A stretch of 64,000 nucleotides of DNA from Lipingzhangella_A rawalii (lineage in GTDB: Bacteria > Actinomycetota > Actinomycetes > Streptosporangiales > Streptosporangiaceae), in contig NZ_JAVLVT010000001.1 of NCBI RefSeq assembly GCF_031628175.1, positions 806,001 to 870,000 of the forward strand. The letters run 5' to 3'. Below the pieces are notes generated by a model. The model saw nothing but the letters and a program-made list of their open reading frames with translations. It did no database searches and was not told the DNA's origin. Below, piece by piece: positions 14,597-24,111 of the stretch. A program made the position numbers and the translations under genes. Each line of letters opens with the position of its first letter. Position 1 is the stretch's first letter.

Positions 14597-16153
14597 CTAC
14601 TTCAGAAAATCCGGGACATCCAGGTCGTCTCCCTCGTCGAACACAACCCGCCGGCGGGGCGGGGTAACCTCCCCGCTGCGGCCAAGGTTGGGGCGTTCCC
14701 GGTCGCGGCTGTGACTATTCTCGGATGGGCGGGTGGATCCCAGAACCGGGTCCGTGCCGGTGGACGCCCGGGGGGAGCCGGGGTGCTCCTCGGTGACGGG
14801 CTCCTCGGGGATTTCGTGCTCCCACATCCCGGACGGGGATTCGGACGACGTCGCTGCTGTCGCGGCCTGTTCCCCCACGGGCCCGGCCCCGGAACCAGAG
14901 GCGACCGTGGGGGCCTCCGGCGCGCCAGGGCTGCCCGCATCGCCCCCCGGTTCCGGTGGCGTCTCAACCGGGTCGGGCGCCACCGCCGGCTCACTGGTTT
15001 CCTTGGCGTGGCGCGGAGACCGCACGGTTTCACCCGCTGGGGCTGCCGGAGTGACAGGGGCGGCCGGGCTGGCCTCGCCCCCGCGGGTGTCCCGGCTGTT
15101 CCGGCCCGACGGGGGTGTGACCTCCGGTTCTGTCGCGCCCGAACGGGGAAGCTCCGTGGAGGTACCCGAGGTGGTCACGGCCTGAGCGGGTTCGGGCGCA
15201 CGTTCCCGGGCATCGTCGAAGCCGGCCGCGATCACGGTCACCCGAACCTCATCACCCAGGGCGTCGTCGATAACCGCACCGAAGATGATGTTGGCCTCGG
15301 GAGCAGCCGAGTTCGCAACCAACTGGGCCGCCTCGTTGATCTCGAACAGTCCCAGGTCGGAGCCGCCCTGGATGGACAGCAGAACCCCGTGGGCGCCGTC
15401 GATGCTGGCTTCCAGCAACGGCGAGGAAATCGCCATCTCCGCTGCGGCAACGGCTCGATCATCCCCACGGGCCGACCCGATTCCCATCAGTGCACTGCCC
15501 GCACCGGACATGACGGACTTCACATCCGCGAAGTCGAGATTGATCAATCCCGGTGTGGTGATGAGGTCGGTAATCCCTTGGACACCACTCAACAGGACCT
15601 GGTCCGCGGCCTTGAACGCGTCCAGAACACTGACCTGTCGATCCGAGATGGACAACAGCCGGTCATTGGGGATAACGATGAGTGTGTCGACCTCGTCCCG
15701 GAGCATCGCGATACCCGACTCCGCCTGGGTGGCACGACGTTTTCCCTCGAAACCGAAGGGGCGGGTCACCACACCAATCGTCAAGGCCCCCAGGGAACGG
15801 GCGACACTCGCGACCACCGGGGCACCACCCGTCCCCGTACCGCCGCCCTCACCAGCGGTCACAAACACCATGTCGGCGCCCTTGAGGACTTCCTCGATCT
15901 CCTCACGGTGATCCTCGGCAGCCTTCCGGCCCACGTCCGGGTTGGCCCCGGCGCCCAGGCCGCGAGTGAGCTCACGTCCGACGTCCAGCTTCACGTCGGC
16001 ATCACTCATGAGCAGCGCTTGGGCGTCCGTGTTGATGGCGATGAATTCGACACCCTTGAGACCCTCCTCGATCATCCGGTTGACGGCGTTGACGCCACCG
16101 CCGCCGATACCGACGACCTTGATGACCGCGAGGTAGTTTTGCGGTGCTGCCAC
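14597..16153 (-). CDS. ftsZ: Cell division GTPase FtsZ
   Basis: The tubulin homologue that forms the Z ring, 518 residues from the GTG at 16151-16153. That start yields VAAPQNYLAVIKV, the standard actinobacterial N-terminus, with GGAAGGGG about 9 bases upstream; the frame is open 17 codons further. The GTP-binding signature GEGGGTGTGGAP, the T7 loop NLDFADVKSVM and the Z-ring partner-binding tail DDLDVPDFLK are present. The linker between core and tail is about 190 residues of Pro/Ser/Glu-rich sequence, longer than the typical 60-100. It is preceded by a 399-base gap with its own candidate promoter. Confidence 0.97.
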   Translation of the reverse strand: MAAPQNYLAVIKVVGIGGGGVNAVNRMIEEGLKGVEFIAINTDAQALLMSDADVKLDVGRELTRGLGAGANPDVGRKAAEDHREEIEEVLKGADMVFVTAGEGGGTGTGGAPVVASVARSLGALTIGVVTRPFGFEGKRRATQAESGIAMLRDEVDTLIVIPNDRLLSISDRQVSVLDAFKAADQVLLSGVQGITDLITTPGLINLDFADVKSVMSGAGSALMGIGSARGDDRAVAAAEMAISSPLLEASIDGAHGVLLSIQGGSDLGLFEINEAAQLVANSAAPEANIIFGAVIDDALGDEVRVTVIAAGFDDARERAPEPAQAVTTSGTSTELPRSGATEPEVTPPSGRNSRDTRGGEASPAAPVTPAAPAGETVRSPRHAKETSEPAVAPDPVETPPEPGGDAGSPGAPEAPTVASGSGAGPVGEQAATAATSSESPSGMWEHEIPEEPVTEEHPGSPRASTGTDPVLGSTRPSENSHSRDRERPNLGRSGEVTPPRRRVVFDEGDDLDVPDFLK

Positions 16154-16552
16154 GACGAGGGGCCCTTCCGCTCGCTGTACGACTGGTGTCGTGTCCTCCG
16201 GCACACGCTCGGTGAGTCGAGGGCACGACGACTGGCTCTACAGATTCTCTGTGGGACGACACCCCGCCGGGTACCGCCCACAACCGGAGCGTGCCGTCCC
16301 GCCACGCTCCGGCTTCGACATCTCGGGCGGAGCTCGCAGTCTCACCTGCATGCCCCCGCTCCACCCATAGCGCGCTGTTCCTTACTTATGTCACCTATCG
16401 CAGTTCCTCCGACAGTAGGCTTCCGCCCACCAGGGGAGCAACCGAACACGCATCAGCCTAGCGGCGTGTTGCGGTGCACGGCGATGAGTGCGGCTTCCCG
16501 GCGCGTCGCGTGGGCGTGCCAGGAGACGGTGCCGCACCTTCCGGTTCGGCCG
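16154..16552 (-). promoter_or_regulatory. ftsQ-ftsZ intergenic region with candidate ftsZ promoter
   Basis: A 399-base gap without a gene. On the minus strand a -35-like TTGCTC (16436-16441) and a -10-like TACTGT (16412-16417) are separated by 18 bases, about 260 bases upstream of ftsZ. Separate ftsZ promoters in this gap are well known in Streptomyces. Multiple promoters are likely but I can only point to this one. Confidence 0.5.
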
Positions 16553-17278
16553 TTACCGCACCGCGACGACGTCGGGAGAGCTCACGTCGTAGCTCAGATC
16601 CTCGGCCGGGGGGTGCTGTCGAACCAGAATCTCGAGAACTTCGGCCTTGTCCGCGCTGCGCTCCACGTCTCCCCAATGCACCTTCGCCCCGTTCTCCAGC
16701 TGGAGGGCGATCGACTCCGGGTCGTCGGCGTCGATCTCCACCAGCTGTTCGAGCAGATCCGCGGGAAGCTGACTCCGGATCATCGCGGCATCGGCGATAG
16801 CAGGGTTGCCGTGCACCTCCCCGCGCACCTGCACCAGGGGCTGGTCCGGGGGGAGCTCCGTGGCGTCTTCGATCCACACTCCAGCGTGATCCACGAGTTG
16901 GTAGCCGTCCTCGGCCCGTACGCTCAACACCGGTTCGCGCTCGGCCACCGAGACGGTGAGGGTCGCTGGCCACCCCCGCGCGACCTCGGCAGTCTCGACC
17001 AGACGTAGGTCCTCGACCCGTTCCGTCACGGCGGTGGTGTCAATGCGGATCAGCGGGGTCCCGGTTTCGACACCGACCGCCGCCAGCACGTCCTCGTCCG
17101 TGGATCGCTGAGTTCCGGAGACATCCACCTCGCGCAGGACCAACAGTCGGGAACCGAGTAGAATCCACACCACGACCGTCAGCATGCCGACGATGAGCAG
17201 CACGACGAAAGCGATCCGCCACGGATTCGACCGAGGGCGCCCCGCCACCTGCCCGGTCTGACTAGTCCCCGTTGCCAC
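16553..17278 (-). CDS. ftsQ: Cell division protein FtsQ/DivIB
   Basis: A 241-residue bitopic protein with a short cytoplasmic N-terminus, one membrane helix (about 20-42) and a POTRA domain directly after it (VLREVDVSGTQRSTDEDVLAAVGV). The extracytoplasmic FtsQ domain follows (VSVAEREPVLSVRAEDGYQL, GVWIED). It links FtsL/FtsB and FtsW/FtsI in the divisome. The GTG start lies 17 bases inside the 3' end of murC, indicating coupled translation. Confidence 0.94.
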   Translation of the reverse strand: MATGTSQTGQVAGRPRSNPWRIAFVVLLIVGMLTVVVWILLGSRLLVLREVDVSGTQRSTDEDVLAAVGVETGTPLIRIDTTAVTERVEDLRLVETAEVARGWPATLTVSVAEREPVLSVRAEDGYQLVDHAGVWIEDATELPPDQPLVQVRGEVHGNPAIADAAMIRSQLPADLLEQLVEIDADDPESIALQLENGAKVHWGDVERSADKAEVLEILVRQHPPAEDLSYDVSSPDVVAVR

Positions 17279-18749
17279 GCTCCATCCCCCGCCGTTCGAG
17301 CACCGACACGATCTGCGGACCGAGGTGGGTGACGTCCCCGGCCCCCATGGTCACCACAATGTCGCCGGAGCGGGGACGGGTCTGCTCCACCAGTCGGGTG
17401 GCCACGGTCTCCCAGTCCGCACTGTCCAGCGTGTGCACCCGCCCGGAGTCGATCTCGTCGCTGATGAGGTGTGCGGTGACACCCGGTTGGGGGGATTCCC
17501 GGGCTGGATAGATCGGAAGCACCGCGATCTCGTCCGCCTGGGACAGGGCGGCAGCGAACTCGCTGGCGAAGATCCTGGTCCGACTGAACAGGTGTGGCTG
17601 GAACGCAGCCACGATGCGACCGGGAGCGCTCCCGGTCGCATCCGAGACGCTCTGGAGCGCAGAGCGGGCCGCACGCAGGTCGGCCGCGACCTCGGTGGGA
17701 TGGTGGGCGTAGCTGTCGTACACCCGAACACCCGCCACCGTCCCCTTGGGCTCGAACCGTCGGGCCGTGCCCCGGAACGTCGCCACGGCGTCCCGTGCGT
17801 CCTGGGGCGCGTAACCGAGCATGTGCAGCACCGCGATTGTTGCCGCCGCGTTCCGGATGTTGTGCCGGCCCGGCAGCTCCACCCGGCATCGCAGCGACTG
17901 CTGCTCGGGGGCGGGTTGGTCGTGGGGAAACGTGATGGTGCAGGTCGTGGCAAAGCCCTCCGCGGAAATATCCGCGAGACGGTAGTCCGCCTCCGCTGCT
18001 GTTCCGAAGGTTCGGACGTCCACACCACGCATACGCGCGTGCTCGGCGACCTTGCGTGCCCCCGGGTCATCCGCACAGGCGATCAGGCCGTGGCCGACAC
18101 GGTCGGCGAAGCTGGCAAAGCTCGCGTGGATCTCGTCGAGAGTCGCGTAGTTGTCCATGTGATCGGCTTCGACGTTGGTGACGACAGCGATCGCCGGATC
18201 CAACATGAGGAAGGAGCCGTCACTCTCGTCCGCCTCCACGAGCATCAGGTCGCCGGCCCCCGCATCGGCGCCGATACCGTTACTTACCAGCGATCCACCG
18301 ATGACGTAGCCCGGGTCTGCCCCCAGGTGCTGCAATGCCGAGGTCAACATCGAGGTCGTGGTGGTCTTGCCGTGGGTTCCGGCCACGGCGACACCCCGCC
18401 GATCCAGCAGTAGGCTGCCGAGAACCGAGGCGCGCGGCAGCACCCGGATCCCCGCGGCACGGGACCAGCACAGTTCTGGGTTGTCGTCCCGGACCGCCGA
18501 AGAGACAACGACCGTGTCGGCTCCGGCAGTAGAGACGTTCGTTTCGGCATGCCCCACGTGGACCTGTGCCCCGAGTTCGGAAAGCTCGGTCAACACCGCG
18601 CTGTCCACGGCATCGCTGCCGCTCACGCCCACGCCCCGCTGCAACAGAACCCGAGCGATTCCGGACATGCCGGCCCCTCCGATCCCGATGAAGTGCACCC
18701 GTTTCATATGCGCCAGCGGCACCACGGGCGTCGCCTGGACCAGGCTCAC
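17262..18749 (-). CDS. murC: UDP-N-acetylmuramate--L-alanine ligase MurC
   Basis: A 495-residue cytoplasmic ATP-dependent ligase that adds L-Ala to UDP-MurNAc. The Rossmann N-terminus HFIGIGGAGMSG, the ATP-binding loop AGTHGKTTTTSML, the central-domain VEADESDGSF and the C-terminal YAHHPTEVAADL are standard MurC motifs. The GTG start overlaps the murG stop (GTGA), and the gene overlaps ftsQ by 17 bases. Start chosen for this overlap; an internal ATG (MKRVHFIG) 14 codons later is possible. Confidence 0.97.
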   Translation of the reverse strand: MSLVQATPVVPLAHMKRVHFIGIGGAGMSGIARVLLQRGVGVSGSDAVDSAVLTELSELGAQVHVGHAETNVSTAGADTVVVSSAVRDDNPELCWSRAAGIRVLPRASVLGSLLLDRRGVAVAGTHGKTTTTSMLTSALQHLGADPGYVIGGSLVSNGIGADAGAGDLMLVEADESDGSFLMLDPAIAVVTNVEADHMDNYATLDEIHASFASFADRVGHGLIACADDPGARKVAEHARMRGVDVRTFGTAAEADYRLADISAEGFATTCTITFPHDQPAPEQQSLRCRVELPGRHNIRNAAATIAVLHMLGYAPQDARDAVATFRGTARRFEPKGTVAGVRVYDSYAHHPTEVAADLRAARSALQSVSDATGSAPGRIVAAFQPHLFSRTRIFASEFAAALSQADEIAVLPIYPARESPQPGVTAHLISDEIDSGRVHTLDSADWETVATRLVEQTRPRSGDIVVTMGAGDVTHLGPQIVSVLERRGMERGNGD

Positions 18750-19921
18750 TGGGTATCCTTCCCATCGTCGCGGAAGTCGTCGTCCACGTCGTCACCATCG
18801 TCGGCTTCGGGGTCCACGGGGCGCTCGCCAGTGGGGCGCTCACGCCGCGCGATGGCCAGCACCTCCTCAGCCAGTTCCGCATCGGCGTGGCGTCGTCCCC
18901 GATTCGACGACACTTCGGACATGCGCACCAGCCGTTCGGTGTCCGTAAGGATCGGCAGCAGCGTCTGTTCGATCCAGCGCGCATCCAGATCGGAATCGTC
19001 CACCAACAGCCCCCCACCGGCATCGACGATGGGTTCGGCGTTGCGCCGTTGCTCGCCGTTGCCGTGCGGCAGGGGAACGAACGCGGCCGGCAGGCCCACG
19101 GCGGAGAGCTCGGCACACGTCATCGCACCGCTACGGCACAGGGCGAAATCCGCGGCCGCGTAGGCGAGCTCCATCCGGTCCACGTACGGCACCACAACGT
19201 AGGGGATTCCGTCCCGGGTCCGGTCTTCCGGTTCGTCGGCGTTACGTTGTCCCACCACGTGGAGGACCTGCACACCCGACCGGTGGAAGGCATCAGCGGC
19301 GGCAAAGGCGGCCTCGTTGAGGCTCTGGGCCCCCTGGGATCCACCGAAGATGAGCAGGGTGGGCAGTTCGGGGCGCAGCCCGAAATGGGCCCGGGCCCGG
19401 TCCCCCTCGGCCAGACGGTCCAAGGTGGAGATCTCCCGGCGCAGAGGAATTCCGAGGAAACGCCCGTCCCGCAGGTCGGCATGGGGATGTCCGGTGAATA
19501 CGTGCTCGGTGAGCCGCGACCCGAGTCGATTGGCCAGCCCCGGGAGAGGGTTGGCTTCGTGCACCACGATCGGAACTCCGCGCCAGCGCGCCGCCAGGTA
19601 CCCCGGCGTGGCGACGTAGCCACCGAACCCGACGAGGACGTCCGCCTGGGCCTCGTCCAGCACGGAGGCGGCGCTGCTGATGGCCCCGGCCAGCTTTCCA
19701 GGAACGAGGAGGAGGCGCGGGGTTGGCTTGCGTGGTAGTGGAACGGCCGGGATCTCCGCGAGTTTGTAGCCGCGCATCGGCACCAGTCGCGTTTCCAGCC
19801 CTCGTTCGGTGCCGAGACAGGTGATCTGCGTGTCGGGATCGACGCGCAGTAGCGCGTCGGCCAGAGCCAGCGCGGGCTCGATGTGTCCCGCGGTACCGCC
19901 GCCGGCGAGGACTACCCTCAT
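18746..19921 (-). CDS. murG: UDP-N-acetylglucosamine transferase MurG
   Basis: A 391-residue GT-B glycosyltransferase that converts lipid I to lipid II on the inner membrane face. It starts MRVVLAGGGTAGHIEPALALAD (glycine-rich loop); GFGGYVATPGYLAA, VHEANPLPGLANR, FGGSQGAQSLNEA and RSGAMTCAELSAVGLPAAFVP are conserved blocks. The C-terminal 30 residues form an unusual acidic tail (DPEADDGDDVDDDFRDDG). The ATG overlaps the ftsW stop (ATGA), and the murG stop overlaps murC (GTGA). Confidence 0.97.
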   Translation of the reverse strand: MRVVLAGGGTAGHIEPALALADALLRVDPDTQITCLGTERGLETRLVPMRGYKLAEIPAVPLPRKPTPRLLLVPGKLAGAISSAASVLDEAQADVLVGFGGYVATPGYLAARWRGVPIVVHEANPLPGLANRLGSRLTEHVFTGHPHADLRDGRFLGIPLRREISTLDRLAEGDRARAHFGLRPELPTLLIFGGSQGAQSLNEAAFAAADAFHRSGVQVLHVVGQRNADEPEDRTRDGIPYVVVPYVDRMELAYAAADFALCRSGAMTCAELSAVGLPAAFVPLPHGNGEQRRNAEPIVDAGGGLLVDDSDLDARWIEQTLLPILTDTERLVRMSEVSSNRGRRHADAELAEEVLAIARRERPTGERPVDPEADDGDDVDDDFRDDGKDTQ

Positions 19922-21327
19922 TTCGGCCGATTCCTCCTCGTTTGTTGTGGCCGCGCGTTCGCCTTCGTGGACGTACCACGCGGACCACGACCGGTGTCGT
20001 GGTCCTGTAGGCCCAGCCAGCCTAGAGCCCGCTGCACACGGCTGGGACTCCGGGCTGCTAGTGCGGTACGCGCCGCAGGTTCGGACTTGGCCAGGCTCAT
20101 GAGCACCCCCACGGCAACCATGGTGGGAATCAGCGCAGAGCCTCCCGCGGACACCAGCGGCAACGGGATCCCGGTAATCGGAATGACCCCGATGACCGTA
20201 CCGATGTTCACGAAGGCCTGAACCACGATCCACACGGTGAGGGCTACTGCGGCCAACCGCACGAAGGTGTCCCCTGCCCGCAGTGCGACCCGGAGGCCAG
20301 CGTATCCCAGAAGTCCGAACAGTCCGACGACGAGCAGGGTCCCGATCAGCCCCAACTCCTCACCGATGATCGCGAAGATGAAGTCACTCTCGGGATGCGG
20401 GAGAAAGCCCCACTTCTCCCGGCTCGCACCGATCCCCACCCCGAACAGGCCACCGGTCCCCAGGGCGTACAGGCCGTGCAGACCCTGGAACCCGGTGTCG
20501 GTCGGGTCCAGCTCGGGGTTGAGGAACGAGGTCATCCGCACCAGCCGGTAGGGTGCCACGGCGACCATGACCCCGACCAGGGCGACCACGAGTCCGATCA
20601 TTCCGATAAACAGGCCGCGTGGAGCCCCGACCACCCACAGCAGGGCAAGGAAGATCGTCAGCAACACGCAGGACGTACCCAGGTCGCTCCCCAACAGCAC
20701 CAGCAGCACCAGCAAGGCACCCCCCGGCAGCAGGGGCATCAGGAGCTGGCGCCACTCCCGCAGCTGCCCCAGCTCCTCCCGCCGAGCCAACACGCTCGCT
20801 CCCCACAGGGCGAACGCGAGCTTGGCGGGCTCCGATGGCTGCACCGTGATCCCCCCGAGTTCCAGCCACCGCGTCGCCCCCGTGTTGTAGGACTCTCCCT
20901 GGAAGATCGTCAACGTCAGCAGCAACATGGACACCGCCATGATGGGAGCGCCCAGTCCGCGCAACACCCGTACGGGTAGATGGGAGGCGAGCAACAACAG
21001 CGGCAATCCGATCGCCGCGGCCAGGAGCTGGCTACGAAACTGGGCAAACGAGGAGCCCGTGGCGTCCAGAGAGTCGATCATCGACGAGGACAGCACCATG
21101 ATCAGCCCGAGTGTGGTCAGTAGCGCCCCCACGCCACCGATCAGGTAGTAGGACGTCAGTGGCCGATCCAAACGGGCCACGCATTCCCCAGCCCAGGCTC
21201 GGGTTCGCGCGAGCAAGCCGTCGCTGTGGGCCGTGGCGGGTGCCCGCCCTGTCCTCGGCGTCTGCTGCGTCCTGGCGGGCTTGCGTGCGCTGCCTCCTGC
21301 ACCTTCCCTACGCTGGGTACCCGTCAC
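19918..21327 (-). CDS. ftsW: Peptidoglycan polymerase FtsW
   Basis: A 469-residue SEDS-family membrane glycosyltransferase that polymerises lipid II at the septum with FtsI. About ten membrane helices follow a roughly 60-residue polar N-terminus. Signature blocks are STGATRWLELGGITVQPSEPAKLA-like (GATRWLELGG, QPSEPAKLAFAL), FLPHPESDFIFAIIGEELGLIG and GIPLPLVSAGGSAL. I chose the GTG at 21325-21327 because GGAGGA lies 8 bases before it; a TTG at 21369 is in frame but has no ribosome-binding site. A basic C-terminal tail follows. The stop overlaps murG. Confidence 0.95.
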   Translation of the reverse strand: MTGTQRREGAGGSARKPARTQQTPRTGRAPATAHSDGLLARTRAWAGECVARLDRPLTSYYLIGGVGALLTTLGLIMVLSSSMIDSLDATGSSFAQFRSQLLAAAIGLPLLLLASHLPVRVLRGLGAPIMAVSMLLLTLTIFQGESYNTGATRWLELGGITVQPSEPAKLAFALWGASVLARREELGQLREWRQLLMPLLPGGALLVLLVLLGSDLGTSCVLLTIFLALLWVVGAPRGLFIGMIGLVVALVGVMVAVAPYRLVRMTSFLNPELDPTDTGFQGLHGLYALGTGGLFGVGIGASREKWGFLPHPESDFIFAIIGEELGLIGTLLVVGLFGLLGYAGLRVALRAGDTFVRLAAVALTVWIVVQAFVNIGTVIGVIPITGIPLPLVSAGGSALIPTMVAVGVLMSLAKSEPAARTALAARSPSRVQRALGWLGLQDHDTGRGPRGTSTKANARPQQTRRNRPK

Positions 21328-21458
21328 GCGCCGCGTCCTCCTGTCCTCGCACCCCAGGGCCGTCGCCAAGTGTGCCCTCCCCGCGGCCGACGAAGCGGGA
21401 GGTTTCGTCGCGTGTTGGGATACTGCGCCTGATCGGGCCCCGGGGAGAGGGATGTGGG

Positions 21459-22889
21459 TCAGCCGGTTGGTACACGCCGGTGTACCGCCGCGACGAACGC
21501 TGCTCCCCGTGCCGTGTAGTCGGAATACATATCCATCGACGCCGCGGCGGGTGCGAGGAGTACGGTGTCTGCGTCGTGTGCGGTGGCCAGCGAGGCGGCC
21601 GCGGACACGACCTCATCCATCGCCCGATCGTCGACGCGTTCCACCTCCACCACCGGGAGGTCCGGAGCGTGCCGACGCAGCGCCGAACGCAGCTGGGCGC
21701 GATCTGCTCCCAGAAGCACGACGGCCCGTACCCGGGTCGCCGCCTCGGCAACGAGTCCCTCCACGTCGGCGCCCTTCAACAGGCCACCAGCAATCCATAC
21801 CGGAGCGCGATAGGCGGCAAGCGAGGCCGCAGCCGCGTGTGGATTGGTGGCTTTCGAATCGTCGACATAGCGGACCCCGTCCACCGTGGCGACCTCGTTG
21901 ATCCGATGCGGCTCGGGGGTGAAGTCCGCCAGTCCCTGCCGAACGGACTCGGGACGTACCCCCACGGAGCGGGCCAGGGCCGCCGCTGCCAACGCGTTGC
22001 TCACGTTGTGTGCCGCGGCCGGACGGATCTCCGTGACCGGGGCCAGTACGATGCCCTGCCCCGAAGTCGGGGCGCCGCCGTCGAAGGCACGGTCGACGAG
22101 CGCACCGTCGACAACGCCCAGTTCCCCCGGCCGGGGCTCGTCGTTGGTGATACCCACCAGGGGTGTGGACGGATCTCCCTGGCGCAGGGCCAGTTCTTGG
22201 GAGGTGTTGTCCGCACGGTTGACCACCCGGACGGTACCTGGGCCGTAGATCTTGCCCTTCGCCCGTGCGTAGGCGGCCATATCCCCATGCCAGTCGACGT
22301 GGTCGGCGGCCACGTTCAACACCACCGCCGCGTACGGCGCCACCGATGTCGACCAGTGCAGCTGGAAACTCGACAGTTCCACGGCGAGAACATCATGGGG
22401 TGGCTCCGTTCCGCCCACCGCCGTGACCACCGGAAGACCGACGTTACCCACGGCCTGGGCTCGTTGTCCGTCCGCGCGCAGCATTGCCTCCACCATGCGC
22501 ACCACGGTCGTCTTCCCGTTGGTTCCCGTCACCGCGAGCCACTGTTGACCGCGGGGACGCAGCCACCAGGCGAGTTCCACGTCACCAACCACGGGAATGT
22601 CGGCCGCGGCGGCTTCCTGGAACACGGGTGACTCTGGCGGCCAACCGGGTGAGGTGACGACCAGTTGTGTGTCCGGCGGTAGGTGACACGTCCCCGTCGG
22701 GGAACCAAGAGTGACGGACACACCGGCGGACCGCAGTTCGACGGCACGCTGGCGGGTCGTCGCGTCGTCCCGAGCGTCGATCACGGTGATGCGGGCACCG
22801 TGGTCCCGGAGTGCATGTACAACGGCCATTCCGGATACGCCAATGCCGGTGACGCACACCCGACGGCCACTCAGGTCCGGTTTCGTCAA
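21459..22889 (-). CDS. murD: UDP-N-acetylmuramoyl-L-alanine--D-glutamate ligase MurD
   Basis: An ATP-dependent ligase adding D-Glu to UDP-MurNAc-L-Ala. Motifs are the N-terminal loop CVTGIGVSGMAVVHAL, ATP loop VTGTNGKTTVVRM, ELSSFQLHWS, LNVAADHVDWHG, EPHRINEV and DDSKATNPHAA. The start is uncertain: TTG at 22887-22889 gives LTKPDLSGRRVCVTG about 11 bases after AGGGGGAG. A GTG at 22901 directly abuts that purine run, and the frame stays open to 22976. I list the TTG start (476 residues). The gene follows mraY by about 109 bases. Confidence 0.93.
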   Translation of the reverse strand: MTKPDLSGRRVCVTGIGVSGMAVVHALRDHGARITVIDARDDATTRQRAVELRSAGVSVTLGSPTGTCHLPPDTQLVVTSPGWPPESPVFQEAAAADIPVVGDVELAWWLRPRGQQWLAVTGTNGKTTVVRMVEAMLRADGQRAQAVGNVGLPVVTAVGGTEPPHDVLAVELSSFQLHWSTSVAPYAAVVLNVAADHVDWHGDMAAYARAKGKIYGPGTVRVVNRADNTSQELALRQGDPSTPLVGITNDEPRPGELGVVDGALVDRAFDGGAPTSGQGIVLAPVTEIRPAAAHNVSNALAAAALARSVGVRPESVRQGLADFTPEPHRINEVATVDGVRYVDDSKATNPHAAAASLAAYRAPVWIAGGLLKGADVEGLVAEAATRVRAVVLLGADRAQLRSALRRHAPDLPVVEVERVDDRAMDEVVSAAASLATAHDADTVLLAPAAASMDMYSDYTARGAAFVAAVHRRVPTG

Positions 22890-22998
22890 GACAGAACCCA
22901 CTCCCCCTGTGTCCGTGCCCGCAATGGTGCGGGGTGGACCGAATGTCGTCGTGGCGCCGTGGTGACGCGCACGCACAGTCTGATCCGCTGTTGCGGGA

Positions 22999-24111
22999 CT
23001 ACCGCGGCATCCACTCCAGATAGAACAGACCGATGCCGATCCCGACGAACAGTCCCTGGATGATCCAGAACCTGATCACAATGGTGGTCTCGGCCCACCC
23101 CTTCAACTCGAAATGGTGCTGTAGCGGCGCCATCCGCAATACCCGGCGCCCCGTGAGACGGAAGAAACTCACCTGCACCATCACCGAGGCCGTGATGAGG
23201 ACGAACAACCCACCGAGCACCAGGATCAGTAGCTCGGTGCGGGTGGTGATCGCCAGCCCGACGATCAGGCCACCCAACGCCAGGGACCCAGTGTCGCCCA
23301 TGAAAATCTTGGCTGGGGGGGCGTTGTACCACAGGAAGCCGATACACCCACCGAGACCGGCCGCGGCCACCACGGCGAGATCCAGGGGGTCGCGCACCGT
23401 GTAGCAATTGGGCTCGAGCACGTTGACACAGCTTTGGCGCAGCTGCCAGTTACCGATAATGACGTAGGCGACGAGCGCGAGAATCGTCGCACCGGTGGCC
23501 AGCCCGTCCAGACCGTCGGTGAGGTTGACCGCGTTGGAAAATCCCACGATCAACAGCAGCGCCCAGATGACGAACACGGGTAGCAGCATCGGCGGCCCGA
23601 AGTCCCGCAGGAACGACAGATGCTGGGATCCGGGGGTGTAGGTGTAGTTGTTGGGGAACTGGGTGGCCCCGTAGGCGAATCCGATACCGACCACGGCCTG
23701 ACCGGCCATCTTCGCACCGCTCCGCAGTCCCAGGCTGCGTTGCATGAAGATCTTGATGAAGTCGTCCAGGAACCCGACCAGCCCCAGCCCCACGAACAGG
23801 CCCATCACCAGCAGTCCGGACGCGGTGGGGTGGAACGCCCAATCCACCTCGGTGTGTCCCGAGTCGAAAACGAAACGGACCAGCTCGATCACCACGGGGG
23901 CGAGGTGGGCACCGAAGTACCCCACCACAGCGCCTGCGATGATCACGATGCCCCCCATGGTGGGGGTTCCGCGCTTGTCGTGGTGGGCTTCGGGCCCCTC
24001 CTCACGGATGTGCTGGCCGTAGCCGTACCGGCGAAGAATCCGCATCAGCAGCGGTGTGCCAAGCAGGGAGACCAGCAGTGCCAGTGCCGAGGCGACGAGT
24101 ATCCCGGTCAC
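22999..24111 (-). CDS. mraY: Phospho-MurNAc-pentapeptide translocase MraY
   Basis: A 370-residue polytopic membrane enzyme, about ten helices, that makes lipid I from UDP-MurNAc-pentapeptide and undecaprenyl phosphate. Conserved stretches are KRGTPTMGGIVI, FLDDFIKI (Asp pair), FSNAVNLTDGLDGLATG (catalytic Asp region), IFMGDTGSLALGG and PLQHHFELKGWAE with the cytoplasmic HHHFE-type motif reading QHHFE. The GTG start overlaps the murF stop (GTGA). Confidence 0.97.
   Translation of the reverse strand: MTGILVASALALLVSLLGTPLLMRILRRYGYGQHIREEGPEAHHDKRGTPTMGGIVIIAGAVVGYFGAHLAPVVIELVRFVFDSGHTEVDWAFHPTASGLLVMGLFVGLGLVGFLDDFIKIFMQRSLGLRSGAKMAGQAVVGIGFAYGATQFPNNYTYTPGSQHLSFLRDFGPPMLLPVFVIWALLLIVGFSNAVNLTDGLDGLATGATILALVAYVIIGNWQLRQSCVNVLEPNCYTVRDPLDLAVVAAAGLGGCIGFLWYNAPPAKIFMGDTGSLALGGLIVGLAITTRTELLILVLGGLFVLITASVMVQVSFFRLTGRRVLRMAPLQHHFELKGWAETTIVIRFWIIQGLFVGIGIGLFYLEWMPR

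Noticed and set aside
14543..17008. 821-residue open frame on plus, antisense to ftsZ and ftsQ
   Set aside because: Shadow of conserved minus-strand genes in high-GC DNA; composition is Arg/His/Gly-rich with no recognisable domain.
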